Source of the DNA: Polyangium fumosum
GTDB taxonomy: Bacteria; Myxococcota_A; Polyangia; Polyangiales; Polyangiaceae
Assembly (NCBI RefSeq): GCF_005144585.1
Contig: NZ_SSMQ01000020.1
Coordinates: forward strand, 114,045-178,044
DNA: 64,000 nucleotides
Reading direction: 5' to 3'
The notes below the pieces were generated by a model, which did no database searches, had not been told where the DNA came from, and worked only from the letters and a program-made list of their open reading frames with translations. Both the position numbers and the translations under genes were made by a program. Shown piece by piece: positions 39,062 through 47,305 of this stretch; the first letter of the stretch is position 1, and each line of letters begins with the position of its first letter.

Positions 39062-40441
39062 TTGAAGCTCCTCCACGTCGCGGCCGAGCTTTCGCCCCTC
39101 GTCCGCGTCGGCGGTATCGCGGACGGCGTCGCCGGCCTCGCCCGTGCCCTCGCGCGCCTCGGGCACGACGTCACCGTCGTCCTCCCTGCGCCGCCGGGCG
39201 TGCGGCTCGAACCCGAGATCCCCATCGCGCCTGGCGTCCGCGCCCGCGTCGTCGTCCTCCCCGACGTCCCTGCGCACCTCGGCACCTACGGCCGCGAGGG
39301 CGACGGCGAGCATGCGACTGCGCGCCGCTTTGCCCACTTCGCGCGCGCGGCCGCTGCGATGGCCTCGGGCTTCGACGTCGTCCACGTGCACGACTGGCCC
39401 GGCGCGGCCGTCCCGTACCTCCTCCGCGAGGCCGGAGGCCCGCGCCCGCGTACCGTGCTCACGATCCACAACCTCGCCTTCCAGGGCGTCTTCCCGCCCG
39501 AGACCCTCACGTTCCTCGGCCTCGGCCCCTCGCACTTCCACCCCGACGCCCTCGAGTTCCACGGCCGCGTGAACCTCCTCAAGGCCGGCCTCCTCGCCGC
39601 CGACGCCGTCACCACGGTCTCGCCCACGTACGCGCGCGAGATCCTCGATCCTGCGCACGGCGAGCTGCTCGACGGCGTGCTCCGCGCGCGCGCCTCCCGC
39701 GACGGCCGCGGCCTCCTCGGCATCACGAACGGCATCGACCTCGACGCCTGGGATCCCGCGCGCGACCCGGCCCTCGCCGCGCCCTTTGGCCCCGACGACC
39801 TCGCGGGCAAGGCGCTCTGCAAGCGCGCCTTCCTCGCCGAGACCGGGCTCGACACGGACCCGGCGCGCCCGCTCATCGCCTCGCTCGGCCGCGTCGTCCC
39901 GCAGAAAGGCGCGGACCTCGTGGCCGCGGCGATCCCCGACCTCTGCCGCGCCGGCGCGACCATCGTCGTCGCCGGCGCCGGTGACGCCCCGCTCGAACGA
40001 TCCCTCGCCGCTGCGGCTGCCGCGCACCCCGCGCATGCGCGTTTCCTCGGCGCCGTCCCCGACCTGATCGCGCGCCGCCTCCTCGCTGCGGCGGACCTCT
40101 TGATCATGCCCTCCCGCTTCGAGCCCTGCGGCGTCGTGCAGTTCGAGGCCCAGCGCTACGGCGTCGTGCCCCTCGCGCGCCGCACGGGCGGCCTCGCGGA
40201 CACGATCCTCGACGAAGACGCGCACCCCGGCCGCGGCACGGGCTTCCTCTTCGACGCGCTGAGCGCCGACGCCCTCGTCCTCGTGGTCCGCCGCGCCCTC
40301 GCACACCTCGGCGGCCCCGGGGCCATGTCCCTACGCCGTCGTGTCCTTCGCGCGGCGCCGGGCTGGGATCGCCCGGCGAGCCTCTACGCGCACCTCTACG
40401 GCCGGCTCAGTGCGTCGGGAACCGCGCCGTGTACCGCATGA
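39062..40441 (+). CDS. glgA: Glycogen synthase (GT5, ADP-glucose type)
   Basis: A 459-residue starch/glycogen synthase. The N-terminus LKLLHVAAELSPLVRVGGIA corresponds to the family KxGGL region, with Arg in place of the ADP-glucose-binding Lys. TIHNLAFQGVFPPE, TVSPTYAREI, GITNGIDLDAWDPA, and SRFEPCGVVQFEAQRYG (a split of the ExFEPCGL motif) are all present, followed by RRTGGLADTI. No in-frame ATG or GTG fits the fold start; TTG at 39062, 7 bp after the previous stop, gives exactly the family beginning. It ends 35 bp inside the convergent neighbour. Confidence 0.88.
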   Translation: MKLLHVAAELSPLVRVGGIADGVAGLARALARLGHDVTVVLPAPPGVRLEPEIPIAPGVRARVVVLPDVPAHLGTYGREGDGEHATARRFAHFARAAAAMASGFDVVHVHDWPGAAVPYLLREAGGPRPRTVLTIHNLAFQGVFPPETLTFLGLGPSHFHPDALEFHGRVNLLKAGLLAADAVTTVSPTYAREILDPAHGELLDGVLRARASRDGRGLLGITNGIDLDAWDPARDPALAAPFGPDDLAGKALCKRAFLAETGLDTDPARPLIASLGRVVPQKGADLVAAAIPDLCRAGATIVVAGAGDAPLERSLAAAAAAHPAHARFLGAVPDLIARRLLAAADLLIMPSRFEPCGVVQFEAQRYGVVPLARRTGGLADTILDEDAHPGRGTGFLFDALSADALVLVVRRALAHLGGPGAMSLRRRVLRAAPGWDRPASLYAHLYGRLSASGTAPCTA

Positions 40442-40958
40442 AGCGCCGCAGGTAGGGCGTGTCGAACTGCACCTTCGTGATCCGCTCGGCGGGGATCATC
40501 GTCGGCGACTCGTCCCAGCGCCCGAGCGCGTCCACGTAGTGCAAAAGCACGTTCTCCTCCCCGACCTCGAGCAGCCGACCCAGGTAAAAGTCGCCGTCGT
40601 CGTCGCCCTCGTCCTCGCACTCGATGATGACGTCCGCGTGGTGCGCCTGGATCGATCGCAGCGCCGCGGAGAAGCCGCGCAGGTCGACCTCGAACGGCAA
40701 GCGCAGCCCGCCGAGCAGCCCTTCGCCGACCAGCATCCGGTCCCAGTGCTCCTCGTGGGCGCCGCGCTCGTGGGCGAGTACGTCCTCCAGCCGAAAGAGC
40801 GTGTAGCCGTCTGGCTCGAAGTCATCGAAGCAGTGGATGAGCCCGAGCTCCGGCCCGAGCCCGAGGAGGTATCCGTGCAGCGACGGCTCGCCCGACAAAC
40901 GGCGCTCGAGCCGAATCATCTTCCCCGTCCCAACGTGCTCGATCAGCGACGCGTACAT
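40407..40958 (-). CDS. Conserved protein of unknown function
   Basis: A 183-residue acidic protein without signal peptide or membrane helix. Notable segments are GYLLGLGPELGLIHCFDDFEPDGYTLFRLEDVL, here abbreviated to its key residues G..L....LGLIHxFDDFxPDG, and LLHYVDALGRWDE. The pattern of short beta strands suggests a small beta-barrel (Sm-like or SH3-like), which is inference. ATG at 40958 is the first Met with coding-like composition; the longer upstream reading is repetitive. Its 3' end overlaps the glgA 3' end by 35 bp on opposite strands. Confidence 0.65.
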   Translation of the reverse strand: MYASLIEHVGTGKMIRLERRLSGEPSLHGYLLGLGPELGLIHCFDDFEPDGYTLFRLEDVLAHERGAHEEHWDRMLVGEGLLGGLRLPFEVDLRGFSAALRSIQAHHADVIIECEDEGDDDGDFYLGRLLEVGEENVLLHYVDALGRWDESPTMIPAERITKVQFDTPYLRRFMRYTARFPTH

Positions 40959-41038
40959 GGCTCTCCGCGCAAAACCCACCCGAACAGCGCCAGCATAGAA
41001 GCAGGGGTGGAAGGCCGGCAAGATTCCACGCGCGCGTT

Positions 41039-41647
41039 TCACGACGCGGCCGTGATCAACCCTCGCTGCGCGAGCTCCTCGCGGAGCTGTTCGGCGCTGT
41101 TGAACACGATCGCCTGCATGCCGACGGCGCGCGCGCCCTCGCAGTTTTTCGCGCGATCGTCGATGAAGAGCGCCTCCGCGGGGGGCTCGCCGAGCCTCTG
41201 GCAGGGCACGAGGTAGGCCGCGGGATCGGGCTTGCGCGCGCCGGTCTCGTACGAGACGAACGCGCCGTCGAGGAGCTTGTCGAGCTCGCAGCGCTCGGCG
41301 ATCCAGCGGTACCAGGGCGGATAGTTCGAGAGCGCGTAGAGGCGCACGCCGGGGGTGGTTTGGCGGAGGTCCCGGAGCAGGTCGCGGATGCCGGGCAGCA
41401 GGCGGTAGCTCTCGCGGACGACGTGGCAGAAGCCCGCGGCGTCGTAGGAGCGTCCGGGCAGGAAGGTGGCGAGGAAGGTGGGCTCGTCGATGTGCCCGAG
41501 CTCGAAGTCGACCCAGGCGGTGGGGTGCTTGCAGCGGAGCAGCTCGGGCAGGGTCATCCCGAGGAAGGAGGGCATGACGTCGTGGAAGGGGTCGCGGACG
41601 AGCGTGTCCATGACGTCGAAGAAGACGAGTCGCGGCCTCGGAGACAC
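41039..41647 (-). CDS. HAD-superfamily hydrolase (subfamily IA)
   Basis: A 202-residue protein with HAD motifs: motif I D11-V-M-D14-T-L (nucleophile and acid-base Asp), motif II ALSN, motif III Lys in GARKPDPAAY, and motif IV FIDDRAKN. A helical cap lies between motifs I and II. It is probably a phosphatase or haloacid-dehalogenase-like enzyme for a small phosphorylated metabolite; the substrate is unknown. The GTG at 41647 places motif I at the usual position. The upstream reading continues into the tandem-repeat array and is rejected. Confidence 0.85.
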   Translation of the reverse strand: MSPRPRLVFFDVMDTLVRDPFHDVMPSFLGMTLPELLRCKHPTAWVDFELGHIDEPTFLATFLPGRSYDAAGFCHVVRESYRLLPGIRDLLRDLRQTTPGVRLYALSNYPPWYRWIAERCELDKLLDGAFVSYETGARKPDPAAYLVPCQRLGEPPAEALFIDDRAKNCEGARAVGMQAIVFNSAEQLREELAQRGLITAAS

Positions 41648-41687
41648 GGCGGGAGGATGGCAGCGGGCCGCGGGGTGGGGAAGGGGA

Positions 41688-42039
41688 GGCGCCGAAGAGA
41701 GGTCCGGGCGTCGGGGGACGGGCTTGGCGCGGGCGCAAAGAGGGGTCCGGGCGTCCGAGGAGCGCTTGGCGCGGGCGCAAAGAGGGGTCCGGGCATCCGG
41801 AGGAGCGCTTGGCGCGGGCGCGAAGCCGGGTCCGGGTGTCCGGAGGTAGGCTTGGCGCGGGAGCAAGGAGGGGTCCGGGCATCCGGAGGAGCGCTTGGCG
41901 CGGGCGCAAGGAGGGGTCCGGGTGTCCGGAGGTAGGCTTGGCGCGAGCGCGAAGCCGGGTCCGGGCGTCCGAGGGGGGCTTGGCGCGGGCGCGAAGCCGG
42001 GTCCGGGTGTCCGAGGGGGGCTTGGCGCGGGTGCAAGGG
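41688..42039. repeat. 42-43 bp minisatellite, about 7.5 units
   Basis: Direct tandem repeats, each beginning GCTTGGCGCGGGCGC and continuing with a GGGTCCGGGxxTCCGAGG part. Unit starts are near 41722, 41764, 41807, 41850, 41893, 41936, 41978 and 42020 (last one partial); a degenerate half-unit precedes at ~41688. Unit lengths alternate between 42 and 43 bp, so no reading frame is conserved. There are no spacers, so it is not a CRISPR array. It fills the gap between the starts/ends of the HAD and dehydrogenase genes. Confidence 0.9.
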
Positions 42040-42086
42040 CGACGCGGGGCGCTCGGAACGGTCTTTGGCGCTTCGGGACGCCGCGT

Positions 42087-43109
42087 TTACGCTCGATCCG
42101 CGGGGATCTCGTCGTTCGCCACGACCAGCACCGCGGCTCCGGAGAACCGGCCGGCCCGCAGATCTTCGAGCGCGGCGGCGCCCTCCTCCAGCGGATAGAC
42201 GTTCACCTCGGTTCGGAGGGGCACGCGGGGCGCGAGCGCCAGAAACTCCTCGCCGTCTTGCCGCGTCAGGTTCGCCACGCTCCGCAGCACGCGCTCGCCC
42301 CACAGGATCGAATACGGGAACGAGGGGATGTCGCTCATGTGAATCCCCCCGCAGACCACGGTCCCTCCTTTTCGCACCGCCCGCAGCGCGGCCGGCACGA
42401 GCTCCCCGGCGGGCGCGAAGATCAAGGCCGCGTCGAGCTCCACCGGCGGCGGCTCGTTCGACGCGCCCGCCCATTCCGCGCCCATCTCCCTCGCGAAGGC
42501 CTTGCCCTTCTCGTCCCAGGCCCGCACGAAGCCAAAGACCCGCCGCCCCTGGTAGCGCGCCACCTGCACCACGAGGTGCGCCGCCGCGCCGAAACCATAA
42601 ATGCCAATCCGCTCGGCGTCCCCCGCCATGCGCAGCGTCCGATACCCGATGAGCCCGGCGCACAACAAGGGCGCCGCCTGGAGATCGGGGACCCCCTCCG
42701 GAAGGGGGAAACAATACCGCGCGTCGGCGACCACGCGCGACGCGAACCCGCCGTCGATTTGATACCCCGTGAAGCGCGCCGCGTCGCAGAGGTTCTCGCG
42801 CCCCGCGCGGCAATACGCGCACGTCCCGCAGGTAAACCCGAGCCAGGGCACGCCCACGCGCGCCCCGCGCGCAAAACGAGGCGCATGCCCCGGCCGCGGC
42901 ACCTCCGCGCGCACCTCGCCCACGATCTGGTGGCCCGGCACGAGGGGGAGCTTCGGATCGGGCAACTCGCCGTCGACGATGTGGAGGTCGGTCCGGCAGA
43001 CCGCGCAGGCGCGCACGTCGAGCAGCACCTGGCCCGGCCCAGGCGTGGGATCCGGTCGTTCGAGGAGCACGAGCGGGCGGCGGGGCTCGGTCAGGACGAG
43101 GGCGCGCAT
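42087..43109 (-). CDS. Zinc-dependent alcohol dehydrogenase family protein
   Basis: A 340-residue MDR-family oxidoreductase. The catalytic zinc ligands include C38 (CRTDLH) and H60; the usual GHE reads GHQ. The structural-zinc loop C94-x2-C97-x2-C100-x7-C108 is intact. The Rossmann motif is GIYGFGAAAHLV. This subfamily (AdhP/propanol-preferring type) oxidises alcohols or reduces aldehydes with NAD(P). It is divergent from the marR-like gene with 95 bp between, so that regulator could act on both directions, which is inference. Confidence 0.9.
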   Translation of the reverse strand: MRALVLTEPRRPLVLLERPDPTPGPGQVLLDVRACAVCRTDLHIVDGELPDPKLPLVPGHQIVGEVRAEVPRPGHAPRFARGARVGVPWLGFTCGTCAYCRAGRENLCDAARFTGYQIDGGFASRVVADARYCFPLPEGVPDLQAAPLLCAGLIGYRTLRMAGDAERIGIYGFGAAAHLVVQVARYQGRRVFGFVRAWDEKGKAFAREMGAEWAGASNEPPPVELDAALIFAPAGELVPAALRAVRKGGTVVCGGIHMSDIPSFPYSILWGERVLRSVANLTRQDGEEFLALAPRVPLRTEVNVYPLEEGAAALEDLRAGRFSGAAVLVVANDEIPADRA

Positions 43110-43204
43110 GCCGGGAACATGCGCGTTTGAAGGCCCACGTAATCCCCCCGCGCATCGCGACGGTTGCAGGAGGGCCCGTCCGGCTCTACGCTGTTGGGAA
43201 AAGC

Positions 43205-43726
43205 ATGGGCTCCCATGGATCGGAACCGGCCTCCGCCGGGAACCCCGAGGTGACTGCGGCGCTTGATGCGCTCCGCCATGTGGTGCGGGCGCTTCGGCTC
43301 TCGTCGACGGCTGTGGAAAAGGCGCACGGCGTGAGCGGGGCGCAGCTCTTCGTCCTCGGCGAGCTTGCGGGTGGCAAGCGCTTCTCCATCGCGGAGCTTG
43401 CGGCGCGTACCTCCACCGACCCGAGCTCCGTTTCCGTCGTGGTCGCGCGTCTTGTCCAGCGTGGCCTTGTGGAGCGCCATGTCTCTCCGGACGATGCGCG
43501 CCGTGCGGAGGTCGTCATCACGCCCGCTGGCGGGGCCTTGCTCCGTGAGGCCCCGCCGCCTGTCCAGCTCAAGCTCATCGCTGCGCTTACCGACATGCCT
43601 GCGGACGAGCTTGCGACCCTCACGCGGGGCCTTGCGCGCGTGGCTGCTGCCATGGGCGCGTCCGAGGAGCCTCCGCCTATGTTCTTCGAACCGGAGCTGA
43701 CCCGCCCACGCCGGCGGAAGGAATGA
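43205..43726 (+). CDS. MarR-family transcriptional regulator
   Basis: A 173-residue winged-helix protein. The recognition region reads LGELAGGKRFSIAELAARTS, followed by TDPSSVSVVVARLVQRGLVERH and the wing SPDDARRAEVVITPAG, exactly the MarR pattern. Dimerisation helices flank it. ATG at 43205 gives a normal length. The next gene overlaps by 4 bp (ATGA), so a lipid-modifying membrane enzyme is coupled to it. Confidence 0.92.
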   Translation: MGSHGSEPASAGNPEVTAALDALRHVVRALRLSSTAVEKAHGVSGAQLFVLGELAGGKRFSIAELAARTSTDPSSVSVVVARLVQRGLVERHVSPDDARRAEVVITPAGGALLREAPPPVQLKLIAALTDMPADELATLTRGLARVAAAMGASEEPPPMFFEPELTRPRRRKE

Positions 43727-44787
43727 TCTCCGGCGTTGATCCTTCGGCGCTGCCGGACCGCACGCGCGCCTCTGCTCCTTCCACGCTCGCGGAGGCTGTG
43801 TTTTGCTTCGGGCGCGAGACGGTGGCGTTTCAGTCCCTCGCGCCGGGGATGCGCGCGTGGAGCGACGGCGCCGGGGCCTGGGTCGCCTTCGCGGACACGG
43901 GCCAGGCGTGGATCGCGGTTGGCTCGCCGCTCTGCGCGCCCGAGCAGACGGGGCGCGTCGCGCGCGCGTTCGTGCAGGCCGCGCGCGTGGCGGGGCGGCG
44001 CGCCGGGTTTTGCGCGGTCGAGGAGGTCCCGCGCGACCCTTTCTTCGAGCGATTGCCCCTCGGCCGGCAGCCGGTCTGGGATCCGCTGCAATGGGAGCGG
44101 GTGCTCGCGGGGCGCAAGAGCCTGCGCGAGCAGATCCGCCGCGCGCGCGCCAAGGGCGTGCGGGCGCGTGTCGCGCGTGGGGAGGAGCTCGGGGGCGCGC
44201 TCGGCGCGGCCATGGCGGCGCTCTCGGCGCGCTGGCTCGCGGGGCGGAGGGGCGGCCCCTTGGGGTTTTTGCTCTCGGTGGACCTCTTTTCCAGGCCCTC
44301 CGAGCGGCTGTACGTCGTCGCCGAGCGGGACGAGCGCCTGGTCGCCGTGCTCGTGGCGGTGCCGGTGCCCGGCCGGGGCGGCTGGTTTTTCGAGGACATC
44401 CTCCGCGCAGACGACGCGCCGAACGGGACGGTCGAGCTCGTCGTGGACGCGGCGATGCGGGCGCTCGCGGGGGCTTCGTGCCGGCGGGTCACGATGGGCC
44501 TCGTCCCGTTCGCGGGGCCTTTGCCGCGAGGGTTGCGGATCCTGCGGCGCCTCGGGCATGACATCTACGATTTCGAGGGCCTGCGCGCATTCCGCGCCCG
44601 CTTCGCCCCGGATGCGTGGGAGCCGGTCTGGTTCGTCCGTCCGCGGGGCACGCGTGAAATCGTCGCGTTGTGGGACGTGGCGTCGGCGCTCACGGGCGGC
44701 CATCCCCTTCGTTTTGCGTTCCGCGCCTGGGCCGAGGGGAGGCGACGCCGGCTCCGTCGCGGGGGCGGCGGAGCGTCGGCCGGCTGA
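43723..44787 (+). CDS. DUF2156 / LPG-synthase C-terminal-like (GNAT-type) protein
   Basis: A 354-residue protein resembling the cytoplasmic aminoacyltransferase domain of phosphatidylglycerol lysyltransferases (MprF C-terminal part): FGRETVAFQSLAPGM, AWIAVGSPLCAP, SLREQIRRARAKGV, GWFFEDILRADDAPNG and VTMGLVPFAG. The membrane flippase part of MprF is absent. Members without it are known, with unclear acceptors. A basic tail (about 330-350) might contact membranes. The start overlaps marR. Confidence 0.78.
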   Translation: MISGVDPSALPDRTRASAPSTLAEAVFCFGRETVAFQSLAPGMRAWSDGAGAWVAFADTGQAWIAVGSPLCAPEQTGRVARAFVQAARVAGRRAGFCAVEEVPRDPFFERLPLGRQPVWDPLQWERVLAGRKSLREQIRRARAKGVRARVARGEELGGALGAAMAALSARWLAGRRGGPLGFLLSVDLFSRPSERLYVVAERDERLVAVLVAVPVPGRGGWFFEDILRADDAPNGTVELVVDAAMRALAGASCRRVTMGLVPFAGPLPRGLRILRRLGHDIYDFEGLRAFRARFAPDAWEPVWFVRPRGTREIVALWDVASALTGGHPLRFAFRAWAEGRRRRLRRGGGGASAG

Positions 44788-44897
44788 CGCGTCGTTTTAC
44801 CGGGACGAACCTGCGGGGAGGAGACGCGGGGTGGTTCCATTCTTGACGCGTCGGGCCTGCCGCCGTAGGACGGTTTGTCCGACAGAGGGAGGTTTCG

Positions 44898-45491
44898 TTG
44901 AAAAAGGTCGCCATTCGCGTGGGGCTGGGGCTCGCGGCTTTGATCGTCGTCTTTTTGATCGTGGTCGCGACGCGCCCGTCCGCGTATCAGGTCGAGCGCC
45001 ACGCCACCTTCGCGGCGCCGGTGGACCTCGTGTACAACCACGTCAAGGACTTTCGGACGTGGGAGGCCTGGTCGCCCTGGGCCAAGCTCGATCCCAAGAT
45101 GAAGACGACGTTCAGCGGCACGCAGGGCGAGGTGGGCGCCGTCTACGAATGGGAAGGAAACGACGACGTCGGCGCGGGCAAGATGACCATCGCCGCCCTC
45201 AAGCCAAACGAGCGCGTGGACATCAACCTCGAGTTCTTGAAGCCTTTCGCGTCCAAGACCGACAATGGATTCAAGGTCGAGGCGGCCGGCAAAGACACGA
45301 AGATCACCTGGTTCATGCGCGGCGAGAACGACTTCATCGGGAAGATGTTTTGCCTGTTCATGGACATGGACGCGATGATCGGGAAGGACTTCGAGAATGG
45401 CCTCGCCAACCTCAAAAAGGTGACCGAGGAGGCCGCCAAGGCGCAGAAGCCCGCCGACGCCGAAGTCGTGAACGCCGCCGCGCCGAAGTGA
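44898..45491 (+). CDS. Membrane-anchored SRPBCC (START-like) protein
   Basis: A 197-residue protein with one N-terminal membrane helix (about 6-24, LGLAALIVVFLIVVATR) and an SRPBCC fold: ATFAAPVDLVYNHVKDFRTWEAWSPW is the typical beginning (Phe-x-Trp-x-x-Trp pattern), and DAMIGKDFENGLANLKK the typical final helix. SRPBCC domains bind hydrophobic ligands. The start is TTG at 44898 supported by GAGGGAGG at 44885-44892; no other start lies before the helix. Confidence 0.85.
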   Translation: MKKVAIRVGLGLAALIVVFLIVVATRPSAYQVERHATFAAPVDLVYNHVKDFRTWEAWSPWAKLDPKMKTTFSGTQGEVGAVYEWEGNDDVGAGKMTIAALKPNERVDINLEFLKPFASKTDNGFKVEAAGKDTKITWFMRGENDFIGKMFCLFMDMDAMIGKDFENGLANLKKVTEEAAKAQKPADAEVVNAAAPK

Positions 45492-45590
45492 CCCGCGCTC
45501 CGAAGGCGGAAAACCGCGGCGCAGGCACGCTTCTGGCGCCCCCGTCACGTTGACGATCCAGGAAATCGGCTGCTAGCGTCGAGGGCTTAT

Positions 45591-46973
45591 GTGCCCACGA
45601 CGAAATCATCCCGGGGCACGAGGATCGATGTCATGTCGCACCCTGGGTTGGAAGAGGAATGCGCAGCGCTCCGCGCGCAGGTCGCCGAGCTTTCGGCCCG
45701 CCTCGCCACGACGGTACCAGCCGGGGACGGCCCGCCGCGGGAGGAGCGCACCCCCGACCCAGGAGGGGAGCTCGCGCTTCTCCGCGCGGCGCTTCGAGAT
45801 CTCGCCGACGGCGTGGTCATCTCCGACCACGAGGGCACGCTCGTCCACTGCAATGAAGCAGCGATGAAGATGATGGGGCCAGTCCTGGCCCACATCCAAC
45901 CCGCAGACTGGGCAGAGACCTATCGCGTCTTTCGCCCCGACGGCGTGACCCCGTTCCCGTCGAGCGAGTTTCCCCTGCAACGGGCCCTCCGAGGCGAGAC
46001 CACGGAAGGCGTGGGGATGCTCGCGCGGACCCACGCAGTGCCAGAGGGCGTGGCCCTGTCGGTGTCCGGCCGGCCCATCCGCGGCAAGGACGGCGAGCTG
46101 CTGGGCGCCGTGGTGGTGTTCGGAGACGTGGGCGAGCGGAAACGATACGAAGCCGAGCGAGAGCGGCGGCGGCAAGCCGACGCGCAGCGCATCGTCGCCG
46201 AAAAAGAGAGGCTCCGGATGGCGCGGATCCTCCAGGGGCTGCTCGACAACCTGGACGTGGTGGTCTGGGCCATCGACGACAAAGGGACCTGCACGTTCCA
46301 CGACGGCCGCGGCGCAGAATCAGCGGGCCTTCAGCGCGGGCAGCTCGTCGGGCAGAATTTCTTCGAAATCTATTCCCCTCACGACCTGAAGCGCGCGCTC
46401 ACGGGCACCCCCGTGCATGTGATCGACGAGGGAGAAGGGGTCATCTGGGAGCACTGGATGATCCCGGTCGAAGAAGACAAGCGCATCACGGGCCTCATCG
46501 GCATGAGCGTGAACGTCAGCGAGCCACACAAGGCAAAGCTGGAGCTAGAAGCGAAGCTCGCCCTGATCCAGCGGCAGCAGGAGGTGATCCTCAATCTGGA
46601 GACGCCGATCATCCAGGTATGGGATCACATCCTGACACTCCCGATGGTAGGCGTCGTCGACAGCCGTCGCGCCGCACGGGTGACAGACGACCTGCTCGCC
46701 GCCGTCGCCCGGACGCAATCACGCTTCGCGATCCTCGACCTGACAGGCGTCGAAGTCGTCGACACAGCGACCGCCGCGCACATGCTGAACATCCTCAGCG
46801 CCGTGCGGCTGCTCGGCGCCGAAGGAATCATCACCGGAATCCGGCCAACCGTGGCACAAACGATGATTTCCCTCGGCCTCGATCTGTCGCGCGTGAGGAC
46901 GCTGGCCACATTGCGCGACGGCCTCGGCTTCGCAATCCGGCAGCTCGGGTCGAAAGGGGCACGCGCAGGCTGA
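45591..46973 (+). CDS. PAS-PAS-STAS sensor/regulator (RsbR-like)
   Basis: A 460-residue cytoplasmic protein. A short coiled coil (about 20-45) leads to two PAS domains (about 60-185, ending VVVFGDVGERKRYEAERER, and ~210-330), separated by an RIVAEKERLRMARIL helix. The C-terminal STAS domain (about 345-455) has the RsbR-type pattern ETPIIQVWDHILTLPMVG, ILDLTGVEVVDTATA and TGIRPTVAQTMISLGLDLS. The Thr in DLTGV aligns with the site phosphorylated by RsbT-type kinases. No stressosome partner is adjacent. GTG at 45591 has GAGG six bases upstream; ATG at 45633 is an alternative. Confidence 0.85.
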   Translation: MPTTKSSRGTRIDVMSHPGLEEECAALRAQVAELSARLATTVPAGDGPPREERTPDPGGELALLRAALRDLADGVVISDHEGTLVHCNEAAMKMMGPVLAHIQPADWAETYRVFRPDGVTPFPSSEFPLQRALRGETTEGVGMLARTHAVPEGVALSVSGRPIRGKDGELLGAVVVFGDVGERKRYEAERERRRQADAQRIVAEKERLRMARILQGLLDNLDVVVWAIDDKGTCTFHDGRGAESAGLQRGQLVGQNFFEIYSPHDLKRALTGTPVHVIDEGEGVIWEHWMIPVEEDKRITGLIGMSVNVSEPHKAKLELEAKLALIQRQQEVILNLETPIIQVWDHILTLPMVGVVDSRRAARVTDDLLAAVARTQSRFAILDLTGVEVVDTATAAHMLNILSAVRLLGAEGIITGIRPTVAQTMISLGLDLSRVRTLATLRDGLGFAIRQLGSKGARAG

Positions 46974-46994
46974 GGCAGCAGCGTCGCGCCGGAC

Positions 46995-47292
46995 GGGGCG
47001 CTGCCCCGGACCCCGCGAGGGGCTGTCCGCCCCCTCGACCCCGGACCAGCGAGGCGCTGGACCCAGGGTTGAAAAACTGCGCTCCGCGCAGTTTTTCAAA
47101 CGGGCCGACGAAGAACCCAGGTTGCCAGCAGAACCCGCAGCGCGGCTGTTTTGGCTGGCAGGGTCGGTGCTGGTCTTGAACGGGCCTGTTCGAGGAACTG
47201 CGCATCGCGCAGTTCCTCGAGCTTGGGTCCAGCCCCTGGCTGGTCCGGGTGCAGGGGCGGACAGCCCCTGGTGGGGCCTGGGGCAAAGCCCC
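46995..47292. repeat. Dispersed double-hairpin element, copy B
   Basis: A 298-bp element between two convergent genes. Left hairpin: arm TTGAAAAACTGCGC (47069-47082), loop TCC, arm 47086-47099; its A5 and T5 tracts make it a plausible intrinsic terminator in both directions. Right hairpin: arm TCGAGGAACTGCGC (47190-47203), loop ATC, arm 47207-47220. The outer ends form GGGGC/GCCCC hairpins. The right module is the inverted complement of the left. Confidence 0.9.
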
Positions 47293-47305
47293 AGCTCTGC
47301 GGCCT

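Noticed and set aside
37150..39285. Ala-rich 711-codon minus-strand frame
   Set aside because: It is the complement of the Cys-rich repeat gene; periodic DNA gives periodic antisense translation.
40959..41909. Longer N-terminus for the unknown protein and the HAD gene
   Set aside because: The added sequence is translation of the HAD antisense or of the minisatellite and is not conserved-looking.
41688..42039. Possible CRISPR array
   Set aside because: Units are contiguous 42-43 bp direct repeats without unique spacers and no cas gene is in the window.
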